Shown: in pieces, positions 1 through 12,040 of the stretch | Numbering within the stretch: position 1 is the first letter of the stretch | Layout: each line of letters begins with the position of its first letter | Source: Cricetomys ansorgei | Lineage: Eukaryota; Chordata; Mammalia; Rodentia; Nesomyidae | NCBI GenBank assembly: GCA_026225945.1 | Contig: JAMJFZ010000674.1 | Coordinates: 276,501-340,500, forward strand | Length of the DNA: 64,000 nucleotides | Reading direction: 5' to 3' | The notes under the pieces: model-generated | The model's input: the letters and a program-made list of their open reading frames with translations, nothing else | What the model was told of the DNA's origin: nothing | Databases searched by the model: none | Position numbers and translations under genes: made by a program

Positions 1-920
1 ATCCTGGTTTATAAGGACGAGCAAGTGGGAGTCGCTCACCTCATGGAGCTGGATGTATACATTACTAGGATACCAGCAAGAAAATAATAATTTTTTAAAC
101 TACAAATTACATACACAGAAAATATGTGGCATTTTGGTAAAAGAAGAATTGACATTTAAGTCTGCTATTGAAACTATTTTCTTGGCACTATTTGTTGTTG
201 GTGAGGTCATGGACCCTAGAAAATAACCTAGTCCTACCACCTCTTTTCTAAAGCAGTATAAATTCTGTGTTCGAAATACTTTCCGTGTGCCCACAGATAA
301 TTAATTGTAGGTCACATGCATCATCAATAAAATTTCTTTTTGCGGCAGACAGAGTCGATTACAGAAAGCCACACAAGTCAAGGTCTAAACACGGAGGACA
401 ACTGACTGTGTAGTGCCCAGCCCCAGTAGATGCAGCAGCCCCTGCACTTCGAGCTCAGGAAACATTCCAGAAAAGGGACTGACTCAAGCAGTCATTTCAG
501 TGAAACACTTTGTAGAGCTATTATAAAGAACATAGTAGGTGTTAGCTAGTGACGAACTCCACAGGGCTGTATCAAGTACTGTGAATTCATTCCATCCAAA
601 GCAGACTTGGGAAGCTACAGAAACTTCTAAGTAGGAGAGTGATCTAATTCGGTCTGTGCTTCACAAAGCTCTTTCTACTACATGTGGACAGGATCAAAGC
701 AAAGGTCAGGTGCATGTGTTATGACGCTTTTGTAATCGTTTAGGAGCAAGACGATAGCATCTGTGGAGATAGAGAAGTTGGGTGAACTTTGAAAATGTGT
801 AGGAGAGAGAAATGTGACAGTTCTTTGTAATTAGTTGAAGTGGGAGGCTTTTGGGCTTGGACAACTGCATAGACCTGTATCTAGGAAGCTTTGTTGAAGG
901 AATAGATTGGGCTTTGGGGG
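1..920. other. Unique non-coding sequence, nothing recognised
   Basis: I see no SINE, LTR, L1 or simple-repeat signature here. Short open frames are broken in all frames and none has a recognisable protein pattern. Confidence 0.5.
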
Positions 921-1034
921 TAGAGGTGAGACTGAGTTTCACTGTGTAGTTCAGCCTTGCCTCAGACTCATGACAATCTTCCTTCCTGAACATCCTGAAT
1001 TCTGAGATTATAGGTACAAGCCACCATGCCCAGT
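921..1034 (-). repeat. B1 SINE, diverged
   Basis: The reverse complement of the B1 body is visible: a 'gagactgagtttcactgtgt' start, a degraded middle, and an end of 'attataggtacaagccacca' just before 'tgcccag'. B1 is a 7SL-derived rodent SINE. The copy is old, with many substitutions and lost CpGs. Confidence 0.75.
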
Positions 1035-1343
1035 GAAGAACTAATTATGAAAATTTAAACGATGAGTTCACTTGGTGTATGTTAATCTTAAGGCTGGACA
1101 CCCTAATGTAATAAGCAAGGAGGAAAATGTTGATTTCTGGTATTTCTCTTAGCATAACAAGTTTGAAAAAAAGTCTTAGAGGATATTCTTAAAATTCAAA
1201 ATTAAATCATAATTAAAATTAAACATGCATCCTAATGTTCAGCATCAGTAAACATGTTCTAGGTTTGCCACTATATTAATCATTATAATAGCTAGTGCTT
1301 GATGGATACCTACTGCTTTCAAGTAACCACATCAGTCACTTTA

Positions 1344-1424
1344 CAGTTAGTGGTTCTCAACAGGGGCCATTCTCCTGAACCTAAAGGGATCGTGTCAATG
1401 TCTGGAAGCATTTTTTGGTTAACG
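1344..1424 (+). mobile_element. MER20-like hAT-Charlie DNA transposon fragment
   Basis: The piece opens with a hAT-type terminus, 'cagttagtggttctcaacag'. It then has a MER20-like body including 'gtcaatgtctggaagcattt' and 'ttggttaacg'. The second half is missing; the following 45 bp is a TG repeat. MER20 is an ancient eutherian non-autonomous element. No transposase sequence is present. Confidence 0.7.
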
Positions 1425-1448
1425 TGTCTTTTTAAAATGGTATTCATT

Positions 1449-1452
<4 letters not shown>

Positions 1453-1497
<45 letters not shown>
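1453..1497 (+). repeat. (TG)n microsatellite
   Basis: About 45 bp of uninterrupted TG dinucleotides between the MER20 fragment and a composite SINE. TG tracts are common at the tail of the latter family. Confidence 0.97.
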
Positions 1498-1498
<1 letters not shown>

Positions 1499-1499
1499 T

Positions 1500-1704
1500 T
1501 GGGGAGGTATATCCTGTGCTTGAATACTTGAATATATGGAGGTCAGAGGTTGACTTCACACATCTTCTTTTATTGCTCTCCGTCTTGTTATTTTGAGGTA
1601 GGGTCTCTCACTGTATACAGAGTTTGTTATTTTGGCAAGAGAGACTGGTGAGTACGAACCTGGGATCTTTCTATCTCTTCTCTAGCGATGAGCTTGCAGG
1701 AGAA
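1500..1704 (-). repeat. B4-type composite SINE, minus strand, degraded
   Basis: It shares the order of landmarks seen at 61435-61765: a 'ggaggtcagaggttgac' segment, then 'gaggtagggtctctcactgt', then a 'acctgggatctttctatct' segment. The tRNA-like head expected on the right is poorly preserved. Confidence 0.5.
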
Positions 1705-1962
1705 TGTCACTGAGTTCAGCTGTTTTACATGGGTGCTAAGGAAGTAATGTCTGCTTTCCATGCTGGCACAGCAATCACATTTCCTACCAAGACCCCTTTC
1801 CACTCACCTCCCTGCTTCCCAGCCTTTCTGTTGTTGTTGTCGTTGTTGGAAATTGAACCTAGTATATCCTGAATGTTAACTGCATGTAACAGAACCTCAT
1901 TTTTCACATGTTAGAGGAATAGATGTGGTTAGAGTCTAGGAATGCTTCTTTGTTGTTGTTGC

Positions 1963-2006
<44 letters not shown>
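1963..2006 (+). repeat. (ATT)n microsatellite
   Basis: 44 bp of uninterrupted ATT trinucleotide, preceded by short TTG runs (about 1950-1960) that suggest a decayed compound repeat. Confidence 0.97.
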
Positions 2007-2008
<2 letters not shown>

Positions 2009-2879
2009 AATGCACAGAACAGACCCACACTCAACACAGTAAGCTTGAAAATGTCAGCACTGATGAAGTGGAGAAATTTTGCTTTGTATCGTTGTAATCA
2101 TCCCAATAATTCAACAATGATGTTACATGCTATCTCATACATCATTAACAGCACAGACAGATTTCCCAAGACCACATCAGCCAGTTCTAAGAAGCAAAGC
2201 AAATCTTTAAACCATCTGTCTGCTTTTAAATAGTTACCTACTGTCTAGTTATTACCACTTTGCTATAAAGATACAGAGTACCTTATATCTCTTAAAATCA
2301 AAAGCACTATGTCCCTTCAAAATTTGTATATTTCTTAACTATTCTTAACCAAATGCATTTGGTAGCACAATACACTCTACATTTCTCCAATGTGAGTATA
2401 CGAAGGGCTTATCACTGTATTCTTTGCCACCTGAAAAGAACAGAGCAGTACTGTACTGTGGAAAGCAGACATGACGCAGGCATAGCAGACATGCTGTTGT
2501 GCAGCTATTTCCTCTTAATTGAAACATTCCCTCCTGGAGGTAGGGTGGAGTCCTGGAAGTCTCAGGGAGTTAATCACACTCAGAAGGCTCTAGAAGGTAA
2601 GGAGACTTTCAAACTCTGAAAGTAACACCATTCACAAGGCCTGTCCTTAAGTTTGTAAAAATATCGAACAGTTGTTGGCAAGGGAAGACTGTTCCTCCAC
2701 GGAACAGCCTCCTCCAGGAATATATGGCTGTCCTGAATTGTCACACAGGCTGGAATGGGCTTTTGGTGATATAGTTGCCTTCAAGTTGCCCATGTTCCTG
2801 GAAGTAACCCCTATAAAGAAGCTATACTGTCATTGATGACCTATCTGAGGTAAACAGACCAATTGTTGCTGTTCTAGTG
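2007..2879. other. Unique non-coding sequence
   Basis: No repeat family is recognised and no open frame longer than about 90 codons occurs. The part after 2700 could be a badly decayed upstream section of the LTR that follows, but I cannot show it. Confidence 0.45.
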
Positions 2880-3135
2880 TTAGGAAAATGGTGACTTTGG
2901 GAGGTGACTATTTCCTGAGGACAGAGACCTCATGAATGAGATCAATGTCTTTATAACAGAGACTCTAGAATGTTGCTTCACCACTACTACCATGTGAGAC
3001 CGCAGTAGGAAGTTCCAGCTATGAACTGGCATCAATTCCCTTACCCAGCACCTTTGTATAAGATTTCCCTGACTCCAGAACTGTGAGAAATAGGCCACAC
3101 AAGTCTCATCATTTTGTTTAATAAATAGTGGCATT
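2880..3135 (+). mobile_element. MST/MLT1-like MaLR solo LTR, 3' part
   Basis: Landmarks of the MST-type LTR occur in order: 'tttgggaggtgac', 'cctcatgaatgagatcaatg', 'ctttataacagagactctag', 'accatgtgagaccgcag' and 'ccagaactgtgagaaata'. This is the usual order of the U3-R portion of these LTRs. No internal retroviral sequence follows. Confidence 0.7.
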
Positions 3136-4004
3136 AATGGGCTAAGATAAATGTGAGGCTACACTTTTTTTTTATTTCAATTACAGGTGGACATCTAAGG
3201 AGATGGAGTCACTAAGGAGCCTAGGTTGCATGATTGAAGATCCCAAGAGGGTCTTTCTTTGTCCCGCGTGTATCCAGAGACAGACCTGACTGACTTGGAT
3301 GGCCAGGAGGTAAAAAATAACAGACAGAAAAAAGATGGGTTGGGTTAGTTTGAATTCTCTGCTGGAGAAACTGTAGCATTCCAGATGCTCAGAGCATTTA
3401 TTATATCGAATTGAACAGAGAAACAAGGTTACTGCATATAGCTGAATGAAGAGGTGGAGTTCTTACAATAAGATAATCAAGGAGGCAGGGTTTATGTTAC
3501 ACATCTGTATCAAGGAGCTGTTCTAGGTAGGAGCTCTAGGGGAGCAGACTTTAGGGTATCAATATCTGGGGATTGTGAGAGAAAGCTTTGGTGGACGTTT
3601 TCTGCACTTGATATTTACATGTCCTGTGGACCAGAAGGGAAGGCTTTGCTGCTTTCTTCTTGGTCAGAGGCTAGGGTCCGTGGCATGGCCTCGCCCATCA
3701 TGTCAATAACACAAATTCAATTAGGATTTCACACACCCAGGGCTTCCTACACTACGTACAAAGTCGTTTCTGTATCACTGCATCATGTTATACTACCCAG
3801 AGGGCACCACTGAAGACTGACAATAGTCCTTAAGAGAAATCGTGAAAGGACGAAGGAGCAGAAAGCATTGACTGTCAAGTTTTTGCAGGATTTTCTGCTA
3901 TCAAGATGCCCTAATTCAGCTGTTTGGAAACACTCACCTCTCCTTATGTCTGTTCCTCAAAATGAAAGACTACATGTGGGACAGCATTATCTTGCCTGCA
4001 AAAG
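3136..4004. other. Unique non-coding sequence
   Basis: No repeat is recognised. A 64-codon plus-strand frame at 3619-3813 has no family resemblance and is of chance length. Confidence 0.45.
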
Positions 4005-4120
4005 GTTTTTTTTTTTTTTTCCTGAGTCGGGCTTCAGTATGTAGCATAGGCTGCCCTGAAATGTCTGATCTTCCTGTATTTTAGTGTTAAGATTACAGGC
4101 TTGCAACATCACACCTCTCA
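4005..4120 (-). repeat. B1-related SINE with poly-T (reverse tail)
   Basis: A T run at about 4007-4020 is the reversed A tail. It is followed by B1 antisense landmarks: 'gcttcagtatgtagcatagg' and 'gttaagattacaggcttgca'. Diverged copy. Confidence 0.65.
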
Positions 4121-4278
4121 GTAAGAACAATTTCATACCAGATCATTACTATGGGCAAGCCTAATGCTTAGAGTAAAGGTGCTCTTAGGGTTAGCAGTTT
4201 CAGACCAAGGTTTCAAACAAATTATGTAATTGAGATTGGGAGTACCAAGAAGAAGAGGAGGAGTATTGCATTAGAAGA

Positions 4279-4345
4279 TGTGTGTGGGTGTGTGTGCGCG
4301 CGCGTGTGCACGCACGTCCATGTGTGTGTCTGTACCTGTGTGAGT
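4279..4345 (+). repeat. TG/CG alternating purine-pyrimidine tract
   Basis: A TG repeat is broken by a pure CG run ('gcgcgcgcgtgtgcacgcac'), followed by more TG. Strict purine-pyrimidine alternation with CG steps is the best known sequence class for Z-DNA formation. Confidence 0.9.
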
Positions 4346-7234
4346 GTGTACACAAAAATCTTACTAACTTCATAAGGGAGGTTGTAGGTCAATTTAGAAA
4401 CCGGGTCTGCCACCTAGCAGCATAAAAGGTGCAGTGTTTTTCAAGATGAATTTGTATGGACCATTATTCCTAGGTAGTCTACTTGAAAGTATGAGGTTAG
4501 AGCTGTGTAGTCCTCGCTTTCCACCTCTTCAGTAACAGTCATGTGGAACGGGCCCAAGAAAAGTAAGGCTTCAAAAACTCTTTCCTTAAAAAAAAAAAAA
4601 AAGCATTGCTTTGTTCAGGTCATAATGATAGAAAGCTCTCTTCCTATATAGCTTTCCTTCAGGATACTTTCTGTTGGGCAGGGAATTCAAGTCCTGAGGG
4701 CAAAGGAGCTACAAAAATAACCACTACCCCTGGCTACAGGAAAAGTTGAGCCCTTTTGAGTTAGAGTTCAGAGAGTGATCCAGCTGAGAAAGGAACAAGC
4801 CAGGCCTGCAAGACTGCCACGGTGAGTGCAACAGACAAACTCTGGACAGCTCTTCCCCAATTGTTCCCAATCCTTGCTTTATTTGCATAACTGTATTTAG
4901 CAATAAGGTTCCAGCTGGCACTCCATAAATCCAGATGCTCTTGGGCTTCATTGAACAAAGAGGAGAGAGAAGAAGGGCTGTCGGAGGTGAAATTCTAGGG
5001 ATGCTCCCTATGGCTTCAGTCTTAGTTCCAGAGGTTTCTATTCCAGGGTAGGGAGTTTCCTCAAGTCAGGCACCAGGACTCCACCAATGGTTGTAAGCAG
5101 GAGCACTCATTCCTGCCGCAACCTCCAAGAGTTTCCCATGGGTGCATATGGGAAATTGTTACTCTACCTGCTTTCAGTCTCCCAACCCTGCTAAAGATGA
5201 GAGACCTGCCATTTTTGTTGCTTTTATTAACTGACCTACATGCTTGCTGGGGCTGTCACACTGCTAGGCTCCTGTCTAGCATCTGGCTACTACCAAAACT
5301 TCAAATATGACTATATGAATTGTCCAAACCCGTGTGACAATCTGTTTAAAGCCATTTAACCTATGTTAAGTTGTTAATCTTACAGTTAAAACACTTCCCA
5401 TTTGGACATTCCTTGTGTCTGCCCACAGCATGATTGGCGAACAAGAACAGAATAGGAGACAGGTGACTCTCTACTCCAGCCTCTTCCATAACATATGACA
5501 AGAAACAAAGTTTCCCGCTCTTTGCCTGACAGATTCAGGTAGGTCTGAGTAGGGACAGGCGACAGAGATTCTATGTGTTACTCTGTATGTGACATTACCA
5601 AGATGATCCTTCCACAAACTAGCTCCCTCAAGTTCTAGTATGAAAAACAAACAAACAAACATTTCTTTGACTACTGGAAACTAATTTTTACTGAAGTTTT
5701 GTTTTTTAATTCAATGGAGACAGGCAATACATCAGTCTAGGAATTCTTATCCACACAAAACTATATATAGAAGGTCTGTTTTTGCTTTAAGATGGTTATT
5801 TTTGTCATATTCTATTATTTTCTGGATTCTTTATTTTACTTGAAAGCTAGCTGAGAACAAGATGGATATTGGAGACGGGGTAACAGATACTGTCAAAGAA
5901 AATCTGTCCAGGTATCGAATTGAATAATGTTTACTCTATTTTTGGCTATTGATTTGTCTAATAGGAAGGATAGGCTAAGATTCATGGGTAACACATAGAA
6001 ATAAAGGTCATCCGGGTAGCCATGTATAACCTTTGGTTTCAAAAGCAAAGTCTTTTAAGTGAACTTCTTGTGCAAGAGCTGAGAGCTGGAGATCCTGTGA
6101 CATGTATCACATAGTAGGTGGTTTTGTATCTCAACTCAAACACAATTGGCCCTCAGGAGTAGCGTTGAGTTGCTTGTAGTGTGAGACTAAAGAAATATTC
6201 CATTTTATCATTCCTTAGTGGTAAAGTGCAACATTCCTAATGGAACAAAACTCTGAATCTTTTTCAAATTTATAGAAATTGCAATCCAGGAATCCATACA
6301 GAATTGCTTGAGCATTGTAACAGATTTCTATAACTCAAGACGCTTGTTAAGCAATGAGATCTCTCACTCTAATGGAAATCCTGATGGTAACATTAGAACA
6401 GGTATGCTACAAAATGCTGTGTGTTTCTCTTTAAAGGAGTACCAAAGAGTTCATATTCTTCATGTAACAGTGATAACTTTGGAATATTTGCAGTTTTAGG
6501 GAATAAATAAAGTAAGTACATAGTGAAAATAGACATTTTTTCATTCTGCACCATGAAATGCGAAACTGATCAACTTTATATCTAACCCCCAAATAATTAA
6601 CTTGGTTTCATTAGTTTTTATCAGGAATGTAAGTTAGTGCTATGTCTATGGAGAGCAAAATGCTGAGAGGGTTTGATTTAAAATTCACCACAGTCTAGGA
6701 AAAAGATTTTTGCACAACCCTGGCCCCATTGCACACACATGGCCCTGGATGTTCATAAACCTCACATTCACTAGCAACTTTTGGTTTTCAAAGAGAATGG
6801 TCATTTTCTCAGCCCGCACTTCTCATTAAGCTCCAAACACTTCCTTAGGATATGAAACCTCCTTCTCTTTCACCATTTCTAGTAATGCCAGCTTGTCCAG
6901 ACAATACTGAAAAGGCTTGCTCTATGGTGCTCAGACAGGATGTCTCATTGATATATCTTGTGGGACAGCCCAGAAGCATTCATCTGTTGGTGTTTCATAC
7001 AAAACGAGAACTGTTTCTATGCGGACTGAATGAAATGTTTCATATAAAAACTGTGTGATGTTTGAGCATTCATTCAAGAAGAATTTTGTGACTTGGTAGT
7101 CTGCACAAGGCACTGGACTATGGGGAGCAGGGGTGGGGAGTGTCAGTGCAGTATCAGAGGAAGCTGGAAGACATACTGAATAGATAGAAGGACAAAGAAC
7201 CATATACCTTTAAAAGTAGAGGCAAATAGCCTTT
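4346..7234. other. 2.9 kb repeat-poor unique block
   Basis: I recognise no rodent SINE, L1, LTR or long simple repeat in this stretch, only a short CAAA run near 5644-5660. Open frames are short (under about 90 codons) and show no protein family pattern. It is one of the longest repeat-free blocks in the window. Confidence 0.5.
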
Positions 7235-7395
7235 GAGCCGTAATTGTGTGCCAAGCACGGTGTTGGTGGCTGTTTGAGTTTCAGAGTTGAGACTTCACAG
7301 CACTGCTGTGCATGCCCTTTCATAAAGGAAGAGATCTACTCAGAGAAGCAAAACCCAAAGGCCCACATGTAGTGGTGGGACTGGGATTCAAAAAT
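7235..7395 (-). repeat. MIR SINE
   Basis: Antisense MIR pattern: 'tgtgccaagcacggtgttgg' near the left, 'aaggaagagatctactcaga' in the middle, and 'ggtgggactgggattcaaa' at the right. MIR is an ancient tRNA-derived SINE shared by mammals. Confidence 0.65.
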
Positions 7396-8655
7396 GATTT
7401 ATTTATCTCCAACCACATAACATGTACTGTCTTAAAGCCTTCAGAGCATTCAAAGCCTTAGAATGGGAAAGAGGAAAGAAGCATTCAGTGGCCTCTGGTA
7501 AAGGGTGCAACATCGTAAGTTCTGCAAAGGATACAGATAAACTGATGCGAGTGCAGATTAGGGAGTGATTTATTTTGGAAATGGCTTTATGGAAAGAGTA
7601 ACATTTGAACTGGGTTTTAAATGATAATGAAGGCTTTGGTAGCTGGAGGAGAAGGCAAAGCATATTTCAAGTAAATGAGTTAAATTACAGGATGGCGAGT
7701 ATGTGTATCACAGAATGCAGGGACACAAAAAGACTGACTATTGCTCTCCCACCGCCATGTGCTTTGAGCACTGTCAAAAAGTCAGGATTTCCTTTCCCTT
7801 TTTATTCAATAACTGATGGAAAGTAAATAATGGTTTCTGGGCAGGCAAACACCGTGATCGCTTCTGTCATCTGTAAAGCGAATTTTGTTTGCAGTTTTGA
7901 TCATGCAAAGGCACATGTGTGACTAGGGATAGGTCTAGATGACAGCTCAGAAATGGAACTGGAGTGTCTCCATGGGGGTTGTAGAAGCTACTATCCAGAT
8001 ACAATTTCATTGGTGTTAATGACAAGAGTTGGAAAATGTGTGTGTGTATGTGTGTAAGAGAAAGAGTGTGTGTGAGAGAGAGATATGCTGAAAACGTATG
8101 ACTATTCTAGCCTCTTTGAGTAGATAGGCTGTTGTTCTGTTGAATGAGACAATGGGTATAAGAAAAAGTAACTATGAAGGGGTCTCCCATGAACTAAGTG
8201 ATTCATATGGAGCACTAGGTGGGGTCATTCATAAGTAAATATTGTAATTAATGCTCAACGTTAAATGAAACAGAAGTGAATATCCCATTGTCAAATGGAT
8301 AATATTACTTCCAAAATCACCCCAAAAAGATAGCATTTGAAGGCATATTTTATCCATTATTTTTGCTTACATTGCACCCATTTTCATTTTAGAAACTACT
8401 ATTCAGTGGTTAACTTTCTTAGTGTGTCTATATTTGTGTGTATAAGGAGAACATGTTCAAATAGCAACTTTATGTTCATATTTAACTCAACAATGATCTA
8501 TTAAATGTTTTAATATGTTTCTGCTGTTTACTGCAGGAAATGCAAAGAAATATGCACAGTATGTAAGAATCATAATACTCATTGCACAAAGCAGACACAC
8601 ACACATATCACAACAGACATGAAGGTATATTAGACAGTCATAAGAGTAACACTAT
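7396..8655. other. Mostly unique sequence with a short TG/GA repeat
   Basis: A degenerate TG then GA tract lies at about 8036-8085. A stretch near 7545-7690 resembles an ancient mammalian interspersed repeat, but I cannot name it. No gene is supported. Confidence 0.45.
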
Positions 8656-8790
8656 CTGGCTGGGCATAATGGTGCATGCCTTTAATCCCAGACCTCCAGA
8701 TGCAGAAGCAGGCAGATCTCTATGACTTTGGGGCTAGTCTGATCTACATAGCAAGTTCCAGGTAAGTCAAGGTTGACTCTGTCTCAAAAC
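8656..8790 (+). repeat. B1 SINE
   Basis: Clear B1 order: 'ctgggcataatggtgcatgc', 'ctttaatcccag', 'gcaggcagatctctatgac', 'tctgatctacatagcaagtt' and 'gactctgtctcaaaac'. Near full length and moderately diverged. Confidence 0.88.
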
Positions 8791-8892
8791 AAAGAAACAA
8801 AGAAACAAAGAAACAAAAAATCCACCACCACCACCACCAATAACAAGAGAACAAAAACAACAAGAACAACAAAAAGAAAAACCAGAAAACAA
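8786..8892 (+). repeat. A-rich B1 tail expanded into CAAA/CCA repeats
   Basis: The tail begins as GAAACAA units, passes through five CCA units, then a run of CAA-type units. It is continuous with the B1 3' end, so the simple repeat probably grew from the SINE tail. Confidence 0.85.
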
Positions 8893-10094
8893 ACCAAATG
8901 AAAACAAATATTCTATTTGGATTGGGAGGTACTAAAATAAAATATGATTCCATACAGTGCTTATCATTTTAATGAGGTCTTCCCATGACCAATATAGGCA
9001 GAGATATAGAGGAATGCATGGTGGAAAGATAGGGCAACATTCTAGGCATGAATAGAGAGCTAGAACATAACAGAAGTTATTGGAATAGATCTATTCAGAA
9101 CTGCTTTAGTCTGTGAGTGAAAGAAATTTGATTACAGTGGCTGAAACACATGAGTGTCTATTTGTCTCCTGTAAGGAGAAATCCAAAGGTAGGCGGTTAC
9201 TGGTGTTGGTTTAGCAGTTCAAGAATGCCAGGGCTGTTTGTAATTCTCTTGACCTTTTTCTCATGGTCCCAAGATGTCTGCAGGACCTTTAAGCACCACA
9301 TTCAAATACCATGCAGTGGGTAGTAGAGAGAATCAAAAGGCATAATAGGGCTTTTCCAGAAACCCCACGTCATGATGTCTGCTTGTATGTCATTGTCCTC
9401 CTCTTGCAGGAAAAACAGACAGCACAGTTAATTTGATCTTGGCACATAAAGAGGCTTGGGAGATCTGACAGATTGGCAGCACCCTCTGCAGCTAGGCTCG
9501 TTTCCTTCTTCAGATTTAATGCATTATATATGTGTATGAAATTGTCATAGAATAAATATAATTTAAAAGAACAGAAATACAACGTCCTAAGTAGTAACCA
9601 ATTTAGAAAGAATGTGCCTGGCATCATTTTGACTTGTCTAGGTCTTTCTGTTTACTGCCTGGCAATGAAATCCATGATCAAGGTAGAAGATACTATGGGC
9701 TCACAGAGGGAAACACCAGCAGTCACCCAAGGAAAACTTCTCAGCGCAGGGTTGCTTTGTATGGTGGAGGGATGTGGACTGTGGCTGGGAAGTGGAGGTT
9801 AGTTCTGTGCGCCATAAGGAAACAGAGTTGAACAATGGGAATTCTAAAATATAGTTCATCTGGGAGAGGTAGGGGTTACACTAGTGGCCAGTGTCGTCAT
9901 CCTGCCTCGAGGCAGCCCCCAGTGTCACCAGAAAGGAAATGACAACACTTTGGACAAGAATAGAAGGGAAGATAAAGATCTTATTGAGAAGCAGGTAATT
10001 TGGCTGGCCTCAGGAAGCCTGTAATGGCTCAGAAGGGGCCAAGGTCCTGTCTCACAGACAGTTTTCACATATAATTGTGCTCCATGTTGTCCCC
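8893..10094. other. Unique sequence, possible ancient repeat at 9165-9370
   Basis: The 9165-9370 part resembles an old mammalian repeat by its layout ('atccaaaggtaggcggttac', 'tctcatggtcccaagatg'). I cannot assign a family. The rest is unrecognised. Confidence 0.4.
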
Positions 10095-10463
10095 TTACTC
10101 TGTGTCCTCAAGTGAAGAAGGACCTATGGATGAAGAGCTTCTTTGTCCTCTGACTTTCTCCTCTTCATGGGCCACATAGCTTCCAGTAGCATTGGGTGGC
10201 TTGGCAACGGAAACGTTTTGCTTCTGTGTATCTGTCAAAATTCCGAAAACAATACGGAAAGCGATGCAACAGCCTGCATCTTCTAAGCTGCGTTCATACT
10301 TCCACACCATTCTTGAAGCAATGTGAATCCATAACTCTAAGACGAAACCTCTGAGATATTGGTAGGGGGGGTGTACAGAAAGAGGAAGATGTTCTGTAGA
10401 ACTCCTTTGATTGGCCTTCCCATTCTGTTTGTTGCTAAGGAGCTGCCGCAAAAACTTAGACAT
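10095..10463 (-). other. 122-codon open frame of unknown status
   Basis: A minus-strand frame with ATG at 10463, directly preceded by an in-frame TGA, ends at 10095. The product would begin MSKFLRQLL, carry a PPYQYL segment near residue 33, a hydrophobic middle (about residues 38-75) and a charged Ser-rich end. No signal peptide, membrane helix or catalytic motif is clear. The DNA has more CpG than its flanks (about ten in 370 bp). I do not recognise the protein. It could be chance, a retrocopy fragment or an old insertion of foreign origin. Length alone is not significant in 64 kb. No promoter, splice or poly-A evidence supports expression. Confidence 0.2.
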
Positions 10464-10474
10464 TCAGGCTGTGG

Positions 10475-10675
10475 TTTTTGAGTGTGGTATCTGTGGCCAG
10501 AGTAACAAACAGCTTTGGTACTGACTAGCAGCGTAACCTCAGGCAAGCCAATCCATCTCCTTAAACTCCAGTAATTCTAAAATGGAACTGCAGTAATTAT
10601 TGAGAGAACATATGCTAAGTGTTTAGTAGATTACTGGGACATTTATGCATCTGGTAAATATTTGTTAAAAAAAAT
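10475..10675 (+). repeat. MIR SINE
   Basis: Sense MIR pattern: 'tactgactagcagcgtaacc', 'tcaggcaagccaatccatct', 'taaaatggaactgcagtaat' and 'gtaaatatttgtta' at the 3' end. It directly abuts the 122-codon frame on its left. Confidence 0.75.
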
Positions 10676-10689
10676 TAAAGTAAGGTTTT

Positions 10690-10960
10690 ATATGTATTTT
10701 TGTGCCCTTTCAAACTAGTTCTTTGAGAATAGTGTACAGTTATTTTGATCATGTTCACCCCATCCCCTCAAGTCCTTCCAGGTCCACCCCCTGTTCTCCA
10801 CTTACCCAACGTTGTATTCTCTTCCTTTATTAAAAAAAATCATCAAGTCTAATTTGTGTTGTCCACATGCTTTTTGGATTTGTGGCTGGCCTTCCACTGA
10901 GGCATGGTTGGCCTCCATGGGCCATACCCTTCAAGAAAATTAAGTCACCCTCTCTTTGTA
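10690..10960 (-). mobile_element. L1 (Lx-type) 3'-UTR fragment
   Basis: Antisense L1 3' end: 'gatcatgttcaccccatccc', 'agtccttccaggtccacccc', 'atcatcaagtctaatttgtg' and 'ggccataccc'. Only 3'-UTR-type sequence is present, without ORF2, so this is a 5'-truncated dead copy. Confidence 0.8.
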
Positions 10961-12040
10961 TTTATTCCTGAGTTCTCCAGACCCATGTGAACCATAAGCA
11001 GATGAAAAAGGGAGAAACGCCATGAAGGAAGTATCGGATGCTGCTCTGGTCCTCAAAGGTGCGTTGAAAGACTCCAAGCTGCAGAGCCAGCTAGACGTTT
11101 TTCTTTCTCAGGATTGCATCTCTGGTCCTTCACTATTACTTTCACTTCTCTGGCTATCACAGCCCCTCTTTCCCAGCTGTGGTTCCCATCTGGAAAACAA
11201 TAATAAGCATCTTTTGTACTGGAAAAACATTTGACTTTGCTTGTAAGGGTTTCTTATGGCATGAATTCTCTAGTATCTAGATTTATCGTGAGGTTCAGAA
11301 AGCTGACTAGACATTATAAGAAGACCTAACTTTCCTGACTGTTCACTATGTGACAGTGTCTATGCCAAGTCCTTCACGTTTCTCACTCCATCCAATCGTA
11401 ACATTTACTTGACTTTAAGCCCAGAGAGATAATTTGTCCAAGTGAACATATGGCTGGAAATAGAGTGGGGACTCATATTTAAGATAGTCTGATTTTAAAT
11501 TTTTGATCTGTTTTAGTCTTTCTTTAGCCTTTGTTGTTGTTACACATGACTTGCTAGAAACAAAGTAGGTATGCTAGTATAATGAGTCGTCATGTGTCCA
11601 TCACCAAGCCTCCAAAGTGACTAACTCATTGCCAGTATTATTTCATCTATGTCCTACTCAGACCCCATCCAAAGCACAAAGAATTCTATATCCCTTCATT
11701 GTGATATTGCTATGTTCTCTTTGAAGAACCTGTTTCACTTGGAGACATAAACATAGTTAGAATGTTACAATTGATGTCATATTTGAAAATTCTCAACTGA
11801 GCACATCCGTCTTGGAGTTCATGGTTTCTCCCTGCAATATGCTAAACGTGCACACTGAGGATCACTTTCCCACCCTGTTTAGCACTGCCTTGGACAGGAA
11901 ACGAAAGCAACTCAGTTCAGATGAACACCTAACATGACAGCTCTAAAGTGGAAGTCAAATGGCTACTGGAGTGGCCCCATTACTAAAGACTCTCTCCTTA
12001 CACCCCAGAGACCAAGAGCCAGAAGACCACCTCTTCCTTT
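10961..12040. other. Unique non-coding sequence
   Basis: No repeat family is recognised. The 70-codon frame at 11022-11234 has no family resemblance. Confidence 0.45.

Noticed and set aside
8786..8892. Regularly repeated CAAA and CCA units considered as a CRISPR-like array
   Set aside because: They are microsatellite expansions of a B1 tail without repeat-spacer structure, and the genome is mammalian.
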